DNA from: Enterobacter cloacae complex sp. R_G8
GTDB lineage: Bacteria > Pseudomonadota > Gammaproteobacteria > Enterobacterales > Enterobacteriaceae
Reading direction: 5' to 3'
Length of the DNA: 64,000 bases
NCBI RefSeq assembly: GCF_024599795.1
Contig: NZ_CP102246.1
Span: 4,278,001 to 4,342,000 of the forward strand
The first letter of the stretch is position 1. Each line of letters begins with the position of its first letter. The position numbers and the translations under genes are program-made. The notes below the pieces were generated by a model that saw only the letters and a program-made list of their open reading frames with translations, did not search any database and had not been told where the DNA came from. Shown here in pieces: positions 20,317 to 31,731 of this stretch.

Positions 20317-21687
20317 ATGGAAGCTCAACAGCACGGCGATCAGCTAAAGCGCGGCCTTAAAAACCGCCATATTCAGCTCATCGCACTGGGTGGTGCTATC
20401 GGCACTGGCCTGTTTCTGGGAAGCGCATCCGTCATTCAGTCGGCCGGCCCGGGCATTATTCTGGGTTACGCTATCGCAGGTTTCATCGCGTTTCTGATCA
20501 TGCGCCAGCTCGGTGAGATGGTCGTTGAAGAGCCGGTTGCAGGCTCTTTCAGCCACTTTGCCTACAAATACTGGGGCAGTTTTGCCGGTTTCGCCTCAGG
20601 CTGGAACTACTGGGTACTTTACGTTCTGGTGGCCATGGCAGAACTGACTGCCGTGGGGAAATACATTCAGTTCTGGTATCCCGAGATCCCAACCTGGGCT
20701 TCTGCGGCAGCGTTCTTCGTTATTATCAACACCATCAACCTGACCAACGTCAAAGTGTTCGGTGAGATGGAGTTCTGGTTTGCCATTATCAAAGTGATTG
20801 CCGTGGTGGCGATGATCATCTTTGGCGGCTGGCTGCTGTTCAGCGGCAACGGCGGTCCACAGGCCACAGTGCGTAACCTCTGGGAGCAAGGGGGATTCCT
20901 GCCTCACGGGATGACCGGCCTGGTGATGATGATGGCGATTATCATGTTCTCTTTCGGGGGGCTGGAGCTGGTGGGGATCACCGCCGCTGAAGCCGACAAT
21001 CCGGAGCAGAGCATCCCAAAAGCCACTAACCAGGTTATCTACCGTATCCTGATTTTCTATGTGGGTTCGCTGGCCGTTCTGCTTTCGCTTCTGCCGTGGA
21101 CGCGCGTCACGGCCGACACCAGCCCGTTCGTTCTGATCTTCCACGAACTGGGCGATACCTTTGTGGCGAATGCGCTTAATATCGTCGTGCTGACGGCAGC
21201 GCTTTCAGTATATAACAGCTGCGTATACTGCAACAGCCGTATGCTGTTCGGCCTGGCGCAGCAGGGTAACGCACCAAAAGCGCTGCTCAACGTCGATAAG
21301 CGCGGCGTGCCGGTCAATACCATCATTGTTTCGGCTATCGTGACGGCGCTTTGCGTGCTGATTAACTACATGGCACCTGAATCGGCGTTTGGTCTGCTGA
21401 TGGCCCTGGTGGTCTCGGCCCTGGTGATTAACTGGGCAATGATCAGCCTGGCGCACATCAAGTTCCGCCGCGCGAAACAGCAGCAGGGCGTAACCACCCG
21501 CTTCCCTGCCCTGCTCTATCCGCTGGGCAACTGGGTTTGCCTGCTGTTTATGGCGGGTGTGCTGGTGATTATGCTGATCACCCCAGGCATGGCGATTTCC
21601 GTTTACCTGATCCCGGTCTGGATTGCGATCCTCGGCGTGGGTTATCTGGTTAAACAGAAAAACGGCAAAGCCGTAAAAGCACATTAA
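20317..21687 (+). CDS. aroP: Aromatic amino acid permease AroP
   Basis: Inner-membrane APC-family proton symporter taking up Phe, Tyr and Trp. It has 456 residues with about 12 hydrophobic segments. The family signature GGAIGTGLFLGSA is in the first helix (about 26-38) and an EL-VGI(T)AAEADNPE motif is in the middle. The ATG at 20317 has GAGG 6 bases upstream. It is close to E. coli AroP; PheP is the nearest alternative, but location and sequence favour AroP. Confidence 0.95.
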   Translation: MEAQQHGDQLKRGLKNRHIQLIALGGAIGTGLFLGSASVIQSAGPGIILGYAIAGFIAFLIMRQLGEMVVEEPVAGSFSHFAYKYWGSFAGFASGWNYWVLYVLVAMAELTAVGKYIQFWYPEIPTWASAAAFFVIINTINLTNVKVFGEMEFWFAIIKVIAVVAMIIFGGWLLFSGNGGPQATVRNLWEQGGFLPHGMTGLVMMMAIIMFSFGGLELVGITAAEADNPEQSIPKATNQVIYRILIFYVGSLAVLLSLLPWTRVTADTSPFVLIFHELGDTFVANALNIVVLTAALSVYNSCVYCNSRMLFGLAQQGNAPKALLNVDKRGVPVNTIIVSAIVTALCVLINYMAPESAFGLLMALVVSALVINWAMISLAHIKFRRAKQQQGVTTRFPALLYPLGNWVCLLFMAGVLVIMLITPGMAISVYLIPVWIAILGVGYLVKQKNGKAVKAH

Positions 21688-21698
21688 TAGCCCTTCAG

Positions 21699-21725
21699 CT
21701 CAGCACTCGCTTCGCGGGTGCTGAG
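21699..21725 (+). terminator. Hairpin after aroP
   Basis: Stem CTCAGCAC-T-CG / CG-G-GTGCTGAG with loop CTTCG, 11 bases after aroP, followed by CGTTTGTTA. Moderate terminator. Confidence 0.7.
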
Positions 21726-21853
21726 CGTTTGTTACCTTCCTCACAAATTCACCTCGTCAGCCGCTTTATCCATATCACCGCCCTGATACTGCAACGCATA
21801 TATCGATTAGCCAGCAAATAATTCTCTCCATACCGTCACCCGGAGAGCAGTCA

Positions 21854-23266
21854 ATGGATAACAATAAACTGTCAGTAAAAGAGAAGATCGGCTATGGGAT
21901 GGGCGATGCAGGATGCAATATCATCTTCGGCGCCATCATGTTGTTTGTTAATTATTTTTATACCGACATTTTTGGTCTGGCACCTGCGCTGGTCGGCGTC
22001 TTGCTGCTGTCTGTGCGCGTCATTGATGCCGTTACGGACCCGATCATGGGGGCCATCGCGGACCGTACCCGCAGTAAGTATGGGCGGTTTCGTCCATGGC
22101 TATTGTGGATTGCGTTCCCTTATGCGCTGTTCAGTATCCTGATGTTCACCACCCCTGAGTGGAGCTATAACAGCAAAGTTATCTATGCCTTTGTGACCTA
22201 CTTCCTGCTCTCGTTAACTTATACGGCCATCAACATTCCTTACTGCTCGCTGGGCGGCGTGATTACCAACGATCCAAAAGAGCGCGTGGCCTGCCAGTCC
22301 TATCGCTTTGTCATGGTCGGTATTGCCACGCTTTTGCTGTCGCTCACGCTCCTGCCGATGGCCGACTGGTTTGGTGGCGATAACAAAGCCAAAGGTTATC
22401 AGATGGCGATGACCGTGCTGGCGCTGATTGGCACCTGTATGTTCCTGTTCTGCTTCTCCACCGTGCGTGAGCGTGTGCGTCCGGCGGTACAGACCCATGA
22501 TGAGCTGAAAAACGATCTGAAGGACGTGTGGAAAAACGACCAGTGGGTACGCATTTTGCTGCTGACCCTCTGCAACGTCTGCCCGGGCTTTATCCGCATG
22601 GCGGCCACCATGTATTACGTCACCTGGGTGATGAGCCAGAGCACCCACTTTGCCACCCTGTTTATCAGCCTGGGTGTGGTGGGCATGATGTTCGGCAGTA
22701 TGCTGGCGAAAGTGCTGACCGACCGCTGGTGTAAGCTGAAAGTGTTCTTCTGGACCAACATCGTGCTGGCGATTTTCTCCTGCGCGTTCTATTTCTTCGA
22801 CCCGAAAGCCACCGTCACCATCGTGGTGCTCTACTTCCTGCTTAACATTCTTCACCAGATCCCATCTCCGCTACACTGGTCGCTAATGGCCGATGTGGAC
22901 GACTATGGCGAGTGGAAAACCGGTAAACGCATCACCGGGATCAGCTTCTCGGGCAATATCTTCTTCCTCAAGCTGGGGCTGGCGATTGCTGGCGCGATGG
23001 TGGGCTTCCTGCTCTCCTGGTATGGCTACGACGCCGGCGCGAAAGCACAAAGCGCGGATGCTATTAACGGGATCGTCCTGCTGTTTACGGTGATCCCGGG
23101 CGTGGGGTATTTGATCACTGCCGGCGTAGTGCGACTGCTGAAAGTGGATCGGGAAACCATGAAACAGATCCAGCTCGACCTGGAGAAACGCCGCGCCAAT
23201 TACCGCGAACTGAACGCCTGGCAGGAAACGAGAGTCGAAACAAAAGAAGGAACGCCGCATGCATAA
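21854..23266 (+). CDS. GPH-family sugar:cation symporter
   Basis: Inner-membrane symporter of the glycoside-pentoside-hexuronide family (MelB/XynT/YagG type), with 470 residues and about 12 transmembrane segments. Family features: GYGMGDAGCNIIFG at the N-terminus, RVIDAVTDPIMGAIADRT at about 55-73 (the conserved loop after helix 2), and MADVDDYGEWKTGKR at about 350. The substrate cannot be read from sequence. The following GH43 gene overlaps it by 8 bases, so short arabinose- or xylose-containing oligosaccharides are likely (inference). CGGAGAG precedes the ATG by 6 bases. E. coli K-12 has no such gene between aroP and ampE. Confidence 0.88.
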   Translation: MDNNKLSVKEKIGYGMGDAGCNIIFGAIMLFVNYFYTDIFGLAPALVGVLLLSVRVIDAVTDPIMGAIADRTRSKYGRFRPWLLWIAFPYALFSILMFTTPEWSYNSKVIYAFVTYFLLSLTYTAINIPYCSLGGVITNDPKERVACQSYRFVMVGIATLLLSLTLLPMADWFGGDNKAKGYQMAMTVLALIGTCMFLFCFSTVRERVRPAVQTHDELKNDLKDVWKNDQWVRILLLTLCNVCPGFIRMAATMYYVTWVMSQSTHFATLFISLGVVGMMFGSMLAKVLTDRWCKLKVFFWTNIVLAIFSCAFYFFDPKATVTIVVLYFLLNILHQIPSPLHWSLMADVDDYGEWKTGKRITGISFSGNIFFLKLGLAIAGAMVGFLLSWYGYDAGAKAQSADAINGIVLLFTVIPGVGYLITAGVVRLLKVDRETMKQIQLDLEKRRANYRELNAWQETRVETKEGTPHA

Positions 23267-24209
23267 CTGGCCTAACCCGTTTATTGAACAACGCGCCGAC
23301 CCGTACATTCTGCGTCATGAAGGGCAATACTATTTTATCGCCTCCGTGCCGCAATACGACAGGCTGGCGATCCGCCGGGCAGCGTCGCTGGAAGGGCTGC
23401 GCAGTGCCGACGAGGTGGTCGTATGGCGCAAACCGCAGACCGGCCCAATGAGCCAGCTTATCTGGGCGCCGGAACTGCATCATATCGACGGCAAGTGGTA
23501 CATCTATTTTGCCGCCGCGCACACCCAGGCGCTGGACGGTCTGGGCATGTTCCAGCACCGCATGTTTGTGCTGGAGTGTGCCGACCGCGACCCGCTAACC
23601 GGCACGTGGACTGAAAAAGGCCAGGTAAAAACGCCGTTCGACACCTTTGCGCTGGATGCCACCACGTTCGTGCATCAGGGGAAACGCTGGTATCTGTGGG
23701 CGCAAAAAGCCCCGGATATCTCCGGAAACTCCAACCTTTATTTATGTGAAATGGAGAACCCGTGGACGCTGAAAGGCGAGCCGGTGATGCTCAGTAAACC
23801 GGAATATGACTGGGAGTGCCGGGGCTTTTGGGTCAACGAAGGTCCGGCGGTGTTGTTCCACGGCGACAGGCTGTTTATCAGCTATTCCGCCAGCGCGACC
23901 GACGAGAACTACTGCATGGGGCTGCTCTGGACAGAGATCAATGCCGATCCGCAAAACCCAGCGAACTGGCACAAAGCCTCACGCCCGGTCTTCGTCACCA
24001 GCTACGAAAACCGCCAGTATGGGCCAGGCCATAACAGCTTTACCCAAACGCCGGAAGGAGAAGATGTGCTGGTGTATCACGCGCGAAATTACACCGAAAT
24101 TGAAGGCGATCCGCTTTATGACCCCAATCGTCATACCCGCCTGAAGCTCGTCCGCTGGCACGAAAACGGGATGCCTGATTTTGGCATCCCGCCTGCTGAT
24201 ACACCGTAA
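23259..24209 (+). CDS. Glycoside hydrolase family 43
   Basis: Five-bladed propeller glycosidase of 316 residues, probably an alpha-L-arabinofuranosidase or beta-xylosidase. The three GH43 acidic residues can be placed: base Asp14 (RADPYI), pKa-tuning Asp133 (ALDATTF) and acid Glu194 (NEGPAV). No signal peptide is visible, so it should act in the cytoplasm on sugars brought in by the symporter it overlaps by 8 bases. AAGGAA lies 6 bases before the ATG. Exact specificity is unknown. A 9-bp hairpin (24167-24191) lies inside its last codons. Confidence 0.87.
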   Translation: MHNWPNPFIEQRADPYILRHEGQYYFIASVPQYDRLAIRRAASLEGLRSADEVVVWRKPQTGPMSQLIWAPELHHIDGKWYIYFAAAHTQALDGLGMFQHRMFVLECADRDPLTGTWTEKGQVKTPFDTFALDATTFVHQGKRWYLWAQKAPDISGNSNLYLCEMENPWTLKGEPVMLSKPEYDWECRGFWVNEGPAVLFHGDRLFISYSASATDENYCMGLLWTEINADPQNPANWHKASRPVFVTSYENRQYGPGHNSFTQTPEGEDVLVYHARNYTEIEGDPLYDPNRHTRLKLVRWHENGMPDFGIPPADTP

Positions 24210-24227
24210 CCGCTACGGCGCGCGGGT

Positions 24228-25082
24228 TCAGACCAGCGTGCCGTAAATGGTCAGCAACGCCACAACAACGACCACCACAAACGACGTTTTCTTCGCCATC
24301 GAGACCGCCGCTTTCGGCGTTTCTATCTTGTCGGTATGCGGCTCACGCGCCAGAGAGAACTGCGCCAGGCGTGTGAGCACCTGGTACTGCGAGGTATGAT
24401 GGTCGCCAAGCGACGCGAACCACGCCGGGAGCGCTTTCTCGCCGTGCCCAATAAGCGCGTAGACCACGCCCACCAGACGAACCGGAAGCCAGTCGAGCAC
24501 GTGCAGGATCGCATCAATGCCGGAGAGCAAACGTTCATGCGGGGTGAGATAGCGGGCAAGCCAGGTCTGCCAGGCACGCAGGAATGCATATCCCATCAGC
24601 AGTACCGGCCCCCACGGGCCCCCCACCACAAACCAGAACAGCGGCGCCAGATAGTAGCGGAAGTTAATCCACAGCAGCGCGTTTTGCAGTTCACGCAGGA
24701 ACTCGCGTTCATCACAATCCGGCGGCACGCCGTGAATCATCGTCAGCTCACTGGCCATGGCGCTACGTGCATGCGCATCATCACGGGAAGCGGCTTTCAG
24801 ATAAGCGTGATAGTGCATACGCACTTTGCCTGCGCCAATGCACAACACGCCGAGCAGGATCCACACCACCAGTAGCGGCACGTTGAAAAAGAGGCCGTAT
24901 AGTGAGCGCAGCAGCAAGAACGTAATCACCATCACGCCCGCGGTCATCAGCAGCGTACGCAGCATGGAAAAATGGTTAATCCGGCGGAAAAGCACCTCCA
25001 GCCGGTGATCCAGATGCCAGTGCTCACCGAGTTTGAACAAGCGTTCTGCGATGATGACCAGCAGCATGGTAAACAACGTCAT
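24228..25082 (-). CDS. ampE: AmpE inner-membrane protein
   Basis: Protein of 284 residues with several hydrophobic segments (start [16 protein letters not shown], a strong pair at about 40-85, one at about 140-160 and one at the very C-terminus) and a cytoplasmic-type central part. It matches E. coli AmpE in length. It is cotranscribed with ampD, and its function is poorly defined; a role in sensing linked to beta-lactamase induction has been proposed. AAGGAG lies 5 bases before the ATG, and ampD stops 9 bases upstream. Confidence 0.94.
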   Translation of the reverse strand: MTLFTMLLVIIAERLFKLGEHWHLDHRLEVLFRRINHFSMLRTLLMTAGVMVITFLLLRSLYGLFFNVPLLVVWILLGVLCIGAGKVRMHYHAYLKAASRDDAHARSAMASELTMIHGVPPDCDEREFLRELQNALLWINFRYYLAPLFWFVVGGPWGPVLLMGYAFLRAWQTWLARYLTPHERLLSGIDAILHVLDWLPVRLVGVVYALIGHGEKALPAWFASLGDHHTSQYQVLTRLAQFSLAREPHTDKIETPKAAVSMAKKTSFVVVVVVALLTIYGTLV

Positions 25083-25091
25083 GTTATCTCC

Positions 25092-26624
<1,533 letters not shown>

Positions 26625-26632
26625 CGTCTATT

Positions 26633-26653
26633 CCCCTCTCACCCGGAGAGGGG
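26633..26653 (+). repeat. Short palindrome after nadC
   Basis: CCCCTCTC / GAGAGGGG with a 5-base loop, 8 bases after nadC. It looks like the core of the repeats at 2336 and 6724 without their GC-rich arm, and may serve as a weak terminator; no T-run follows. Confidence 0.55.
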
Positions 26654-26799
26654 AAATTTCAGCCTCACTCGCAAATTCACTGCTCTTCTTTGCAAGCCTG
26701 CGAGAAATCCCTGAAAGCCGCTTCACGTTCCTTTTTTTGTCCCTCGTCTACTTTTTTTGCCTCTGTCAGAGTTGTGCCACTTAACTCTGAGGAGCAGAT

Positions 26800-27237
26800 A
26801 TGGACAGACAACAAGGCTTTACGCTCATTGAGCTGATGGTCGTGATCGGCATTATTGCCATTTTGAGCGCCATCGGCATTCCCGCCTACCAGAACTACCT
26901 GCGAAAAGCGGCCCTGACCGACATGCTGCAAACGTTCGTGCCCTATCGTACGGCCATTGAGCTTTGTGCGCTGGAACATGGCGGCGTAACGAGCTGTGAC
27001 GGCGGCAGTAACGGTATCCCTTCCCCCACGACAACACGGTATGTCTCTGGAATGAGCGTGACGCAGGGCGTCGTGTCGTTAACGGGCCAGGAGAGCCTTA
27101 ACGGACTAGAGGTGGTAGTGACGCCGCAATGGAGCAGTGGCAACGGTATGACGGGCTGGAACCGTAGCTGCAATATCAGTAACGACGGCGCGCTCAAACA
27201 AGCCTGTGAAGACGTTTTCCGCTTCGACAGTCACTGA
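26800..27237 (+). CDS. ppdD: Type IV major prepilin PpdD
   Basis: Type IV pilin of 145 residues. The prepilin peptidase site is Gly6|Phe7 (RQQG|FTLIEL), with Glu at mature position 5 and the usual hydrophobic helix to about residue 30. The C-terminal part has paired cysteines (CALEHGGVTSC and SC...AC) fitting pilin disulfides. GAGGAG lies 6 bases upstream. It is followed by hofB (assembly ATPase) and hofC (platform protein), so the three minimal inner-membrane pilus parts are together, but the secretin and prepilin peptidase genes are not in the window. Confidence 0.95.
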   Translation: MDRQQGFTLIELMVVIGIIAILSAIGIPAYQNYLRKAALTDMLQTFVPYRTAIELCALEHGGVTSCDGGSNGIPSPTTTRYVSGMSVTQGVVSLTGQESLNGLEVVVTPQWSSGNGMTGWNRSCNISNDGALKQACEDVFRFDSH

Positions 27238-27249
27238 CAGGAGTGAATA

Positions 27250-28632
27250 ATGAATTCAGATCAACTCATCGCCCTGTGCCAGCGCCACCATGCCCTGCTA
27301 CTCGCCAGCGACACCGACATGATCAGCATCGCCGTCGTGGGAAATCCCGGCGCTGAACTGATGGAAGCGCTGCGTTTCGCCACCCAAAAACGTATTGATA
27401 TTGAATGCTGGACAGCGGAGCGCATGGAAAAACACCGGCAGTTAACCGCGCAATCACACCTCCCGGTTGTTTTAACGCCGCACAACACGGTGGATATTCT
27501 CAACCACACCCTGCAGCAGGCGATCAACCAGCGCGCATCTGACATTCATATCGAACCGATGGGGGATATCTGTCAGGTCCGCTTGCGTGTTGACGGTGTG
27601 CTTTGCCCGCTGCCCCCGCTTTCTGCAGCGGTGGCAAATACCCTCACCGCGCGCTTAAAAGTGCTGGGCCAACTGGATATTGCGGAGCGCCGTTTACCGC
27701 AGGATGGTCAATTTACAATTGAACTGGCAAGCGAGCCGGTCTCTTTTCGCATCGCCACGCTTCCCTGCAGCGGCGGAGAGAAAATTGTGCTGCGCCTGCT
27801 GCATCAGGTGCATCAGGCGCTGGAACCCGAAAAACTGGGAATGAGCCCAGAACAACTGGCCCGCTTTAATGAGATCCTCCGTCAACCGCAGGGGCTGATT
27901 TTAGTCACGGGCCCCACCGGTAGCGGAAAAACGGTGACGCTCTATAGCGCCTTGCAGGCGCGTAATACCCCTGACGTCAACATCTGCAGCGTGGAAGATC
28001 CTATTGAGATCCCGCTGGCGGGGCTGAACCAAACGCAGATCAATCCCCGTGCGGGGTTAACCTTTCAGAGCGTCCTGCGGGCGCTTCTGCGCCAGGATCC
28101 GGACATCATTATGGTAGGCGAGATCCGCGATGGTGAAACGGCAGAAATTGCCATTAACGCCGCGCAGACCGGGCATCTGGTGCTGTCGACGCTGCACACC
28201 AACTCCACGACGGAAACCTTAATTCGCCTGCAGCAGATGGGGGTCGCACGCTGGATGATCTCCTCTGCACTTTCGCTGGTGATTGCCCAGCGGCTGGTGC
28301 GTCGTCTGTGCCCTCACTGTCGGCAGGAAGCCAACAGCTGCGCAGAATTACCGCGCACCGTATGGCCCCGACCGCTTCCTCGCTGGCAACCTGGCGGCTG
28401 CGATCGCTGCTATCACGGCTTTTATGGTCGCGTCGCCATTTTTGAAGTCCTCGCCATTGACACCACGCTCCGGCAGGCCATCGCCAGTGGTGCCTCGATA
28501 GAGGTCATCAAAGCCAGCGCCCGTCAGGCGGGAATGACATCGTTATTTGAGCAGGGTTGTCTGGCCGTTGAGCAAGGGCTGACCACGCTGGAAGAGTTGC
28601 TGCGCGTGCTGGGAATGCCTAATGAGTGTTAA
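27250..28632 (+). CDS. hofB: Type IV pilus assembly ATPase HofB
   Basis: GspE/PilB-type hexameric ATPase of 460 residues that powers pilus extension. Walker A GPTGSGKT is at about 221-228, the Walker B region is IIMVGEIRDGETAEIA, and a His box (LSTLHTN) follows. A zinc-type tetracysteine (CPHC ... CDRC) sits in the C-terminal domain. The N-terminal regulatory domain is shorter than in PilB. The ribosome site AGGAG is 6 bases before the ATG, 12 bases after ppdD. Its end overlaps hofC by 11 bases. Confidence 0.94.
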   Translation: MNSDQLIALCQRHHALLLASDTDMISIAVVGNPGAELMEALRFATQKRIDIECWTAERMEKHRQLTAQSHLPVVLTPHNTVDILNHTLQQAINQRASDIHIEPMGDICQVRLRVDGVLCPLPPLSAAVANTLTARLKVLGQLDIAERRLPQDGQFTIELASEPVSFRIATLPCSGGEKIVLRLLHQVHQALEPEKLGMSPEQLARFNEILRQPQGLILVTGPTGSGKTVTLYSALQARNTPDVNICSVEDPIEIPLAGLNQTQINPRAGLTFQSVLRALLRQDPDIIMVGEIRDGETAEIAINAAQTGHLVLSTLHTNSTTETLIRLQQMGVARWMISSALSLVIAQRLVRRLCPHCRQEANSCAELPRTVWPRPLPRWQPGGCDRCYHGFYGRVAIFEVLAIDTTLRQAIASGASIEVIKASARQAGMTSLFEQGCLAVEQGLTTLEELLRVLGMPNEC

Positions 28633-29806
28633 TCATCTCTGGCGCTGGCGGGCGCTGTCCAGTGAAGGCGAATCTCTGTGTGGGGTACTGTGGGCGCTAG
28701 ATCGCGAAACGGCCTTCGTCAGGCTGATGCGTAAAGAGTTACACCCACTTTCGCTCACCCGATGCTCGCTGACGCACCGCTGGCGACCCCATCATTGCTA
28801 TGAGCTGTTTCGCCAGCTTGCCACACTGTTGCAGGCTGGCCTGACGTTATCGCAAAGTCTGCAAATGCTGGCCGATCAACATCCTGTCAAACACTGGCAG
28901 GCGCTGCTGGAAAACATGAATGATGATCTGAGCGAGGGATGTGCCTTTTCAGAGGCGCTGAAGCGATGGCCTGCGGTATTTAGCCCGCTGTATGTCTCGA
29001 TGGTAAAAACAGGGGAGCTAACGGGGAAACTGGAAACGTGCTGCCGCCAGCTCGCTCAGCAGCAACAATCCCAGCAGCAACTCACAGCGAAAGTGAAGAA
29101 GGCGTTGCGCTATCCGACGATCATCCTGGCGCTGGCCGTTCTTGTCGTTCTGGCCATGGTCACCCTGGTCTTGCCGGAGTTCGCGGCCATCTACAAAACG
29201 TTTAATACTCCCCTGCCGCTGCTGACACAGATGGTCATGGGCCTCTCGGCGTTTATCCAGACATACGCCATCGCCCTGTTCATGCTGCTGCTTATTCCCG
29301 TGGCCATCGCCTGGGCGCTACGACAGGATCCGCGCTGGCAGCGCATCCTGATGCATATTCCCGTGACGGGAAGGCTGGCGAGAGGGCAAAAACTGGGGCA
29401 GATCTTTACCGTACTGTCACTCACGCAGCAGGCAGGCATCCCCTTTTTACAGGGATTACAGAGCGCGGAAGAGACCGTTGATAGCCGCTACTGGCAAGAC
29501 ATACTGCGCAGCGTTCGTGAGGACATTGAAAAAGGCATTACCGTCTGGTCGTCATTTCAGAAAGCGGCGGTCTTTACCCCGCTGTGCATTCAACTCATCC
29601 GAACCGGAGAGGTCTCAGGGGCACTCGACATTATGCTGGAAAACCTTGCCCGCCATCATACGGAGCAAACTTTTCAGCTGGCAGATAATCTGGCTGCCCT
29701 TCTGGAGCCGGCGCTACTGATTGTAACGGGGGTGATTATCGGTACGCTGGTGGTGGCGATGTATCTGCCCATTTTCCATCTTGGGGATGCAATGAGCGCG
29801 GGATAA
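28622..29806 (+). CDS. hofC: Type IV pilus platform protein HofC
   Basis: GspF/PilC-type inner-membrane platform protein of 394 residues (E. coli 400). Two T2SS-F domains, each starting near FRQLATLLQAGLTLSQSLQ and FTVLSLTQQAGIPFLQGLQ, are joined by hydrophobic segments at about 165-190 and 205-230. A last membrane helix (LLIVTGVIIGTLVVAMYLPIF, listed here as a 21-residue span near 365-385) closes the protein. It overlaps the end of hofB by 11 bases, suggesting coupled translation. Confidence 0.93.
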   Translation: MSVNHLWRWRALSSEGESLCGVLWALDRETAFVRLMRKELHPLSLTRCSLTHRWRPHHCYELFRQLATLLQAGLTLSQSLQMLADQHPVKHWQALLENMNDDLSEGCAFSEALKRWPAVFSPLYVSMVKTGELTGKLETCCRQLAQQQQSQQQLTAKVKKALRYPTIILALAVLVVLAMVTLVLPEFAAIYKTFNTPLPLLTQMVMGLSAFIQTYAIALFMLLLIPVAIAWALRQDPRWQRILMHIPVTGRLARGQKLGQIFTVLSLTQQAGIPFLQGLQSAEETVDSRYWQDILRSVREDIEKGITVWSSFQKAAVFTPLCIQLIRTGEVSGALDIMLENLARHHTEQTFQLADNLAALLEPALLIVTGVIIGTLVVAMYLPIFHLGDAMSAG

Positions 29807-29832
29807 CGCTGGCGTACGGACATACGCCAGCG
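29807..29832. terminator. Hairpin between convergent hofC and guaC
   Basis: Perfect 10-bp stem CGCTGGCGTA / TACGCCAGCG with a 6-base loop directly after the hofC stop, 6 bases before guaC's end. No strong T-run on either side. Confidence 0.6.
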
Positions 29833-29838
29833 GAAACA

Positions 29839-30882
29839 TTACAGGCTATTGAATACGCGGTTTTCCTGTTCCTGAACGCGGATAAACGTCGTTCGTTTTG
29901 TCAGCTCTTTCAGACGGGATGCCCCAACGTAGGTGCATGCGGAACGCAGGCCACCCAGGATGTCACGAGCCGTGTTTTCAACCGGGCCACGCAGGGGCAG
30001 CTTCACGGTTTTGCCTTCGGCGGCACGGTATTTTGCCACGCCGCCCACGTGACGGGTCATTGCCGATTCAGAGCTCATGCCGTAGAACAGCATGAACTTC
30101 TCGCCGTTCTCTTCAACCACGGTACCGCCGCTCTCTTCATGGCCCGCCAGCATACCGCCGAGCATCACGAAGTCCGCGCCGCCGCCAAAGGCTTTCGCGA
30201 CATCACCCGGCATGGTGCAACCGCCGTCGCTGATGATCTGGCCGCCCAGACCATGCGCAGCATCTGCACACTCAATGACCGCGGAAAGTTGAGGATAACC
30301 CACGCCGGTCTTCACACGCGTGGTACACACGGAACCCGGACCAATCCCGACTTTCACGATATCAGCACCGGAAAGGATCAGCTCTTCACACATTTCCCCC
30401 GTCACCACGTTGCCCGCAATGATGGTTTTGGTGGGCCAGGCCTCACGTGCCTTGCTGACAAACTGCACGAAGTGCTCGGAGTAACCATTTGCCACATCAA
30501 TACAGACAAAATTGAGCGCCGGATTAGCGTTGAGAATCTGTTTGGTCTTCTCGAAATCGGCATCGGAGGTACCGGTGGAAACCATGACATGCTTCACCAC
30601 ATCATCGGATGCAGAGGCGATAAAGGCATTCCACTCTTCCGGGGTGTAGTGCTTATGCACAGCGGTGAGGATATCGAATTTCGCCAGCGCGGTTGCCATC
30701 TCGAAGGTTCCCACCGTATCCATATTGGCTGCGATAATCGGCACGCCAGACCAGGTCTGACCGGAATGTTTAAAGGTGAATTGACGTTCGAGTTCAACGT
30801 CTGAGCGACTTTTCAGTGTAGAGCGTTTAGGGCGGATAAGAACGTCTTTGAAACCTAACTTCAGATCTTCTTCGATACGCAT
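29839..30882 (-). CDS. guaC: GMP reductase
   Basis: Converts GMP to IMP with NADPH, linking guanine salvage to the adenine branch. It has 347 residues, as in E. coli. It is a TIM-barrel enzyme of the IMPDH/GMPR family, with the catalytic cysteine in [11 protein letters not shown] and phosphate-binding segments [16 protein letters not shown]. There is no CBS domain, which separates it from IMP dehydrogenase. Divergent from coaE with a 228-bp gap. Confidence 0.97.
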   Translation of the reverse strand: MRIEEDLKLGFKDVLIRPKRSTLKSRSDVELERQFTFKHSGQTWSGVPIIAANMDTVGTFEMATALAKFDILTAVHKHYTPEEWNAFIASASDDVVKHVMVSTGTSDADFEKTKQILNANPALNFVCIDVANGYSEHFVQFVSKAREAWPTKTIIAGNVVTGEMCEELILSGADIVKVGIGPGSVCTTRVKTGVGYPQLSAVIECADAAHGLGGQIISDGGCTMPGDVAKAFGGGADFVMLGGMLAGHEESGGTVVEENGEKFMLFYGMSSESAMTRHVGGVAKYRAAEGKTVKLPLRGPVENTARDILGGLRSACTYVGASRLKELTKRTTFIRVQEQENRVFNSL

Positions 30883-31110
30883 GTGCGGATTCCTGGGGTT
30901 AGAGGCAAATATGTTAAAAGCACAACTCCAGTGACGTTATCATACGCACTAATACCTGCTCCGCAAGACTGCGAAATTCTCTTTTTTTACGCTACAATCC
31001 TATAAATTTACCTGGTAAAAAGCCGGTAAAGAGAGCCAAACAGTGGCTGGCGCACGTTTGAATTTTAACCAACTGATTTTAATAATGAATAATTCCCAGG
31101 ATTTGATTTA

Positions 31111-31731
31111 ATGGGGTATATCGTCGCATTAACCGGCGGCATCGGTAGCGGGAAAAGTACCGTTGCGGACGCATTTTCTCGTCTGGGTATCACCATAATC
31201 GATGCCGATATTATTGCCCGTCAGGTGGTAGAGCCAGATACACCCGCACTAAACGCCATTCAGGCACATTTTGGTCAGGCAATTATCAATGCGGATGGCA
31301 CGCTAAACCGTCGTAAGCTTCGCGAATGCATTTTTTCTGATTCTTCAGAAAAGGCCTGGCTTAATGCTCTGCTCCACCCCATTATCCACCAGGAAACCCA
31401 GCGTCAGATTGCCGCAGCCCGCTCACCGTATGTTCTGTGGGTGGTTCCGCTGCTGGTAGAGAATCAACTGCACAATAAAGCGGACCGGGTACTGGTCATT
31501 GATGTCTCACCCGAAACGCAAATCCAGCGCACCGTGGCGCGCGACCATGTCTCGCGCGAACAGGCTGAACAAATTCTTGCCGCTCAGGCCACGCGCGCTC
31601 AGCGCCTTGCCGTTGCGGATGATGTTATTGATAATAACGGCGCACCAGATGCCATTGCATCGGATGTTGCCCGCCTGCACGCGCAGTATCTGACGTATGC
31701 CGCGCAGGCCGTTGCACAGGAAAAACCATAA
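31111..31731 (+). CDS. coaE: Dephospho-CoA kinase
   Basis: Last step of coenzyme A synthesis. It has 206 residues. The P-loop GGIGSGKST is at 9-17, followed by ADIIARQVV and the lid segment ([17 protein letters not shown]). Its TAA shares its last base with the zapD ATG. The coaE-zapD-yacG order is the usual enterobacterial operon. Confidence 0.97.
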   Translation: MGYIVALTGGIGSGKSTVADAFSRLGITIIDADIIARQVVEPDTPALNAIQAHFGQAIINADGTLNRRKLRECIFSDSSEKAWLNALLHPIIHQETQRQIAAARSPYVLWVVPLLVENQLHNKADRVLVIDVSPETQIQRTVARDHVSREQAEQILAAQATRAQRLAVADDVIDNNGAPDAIASDVARLHAQYLTYAAQAVAQEKP

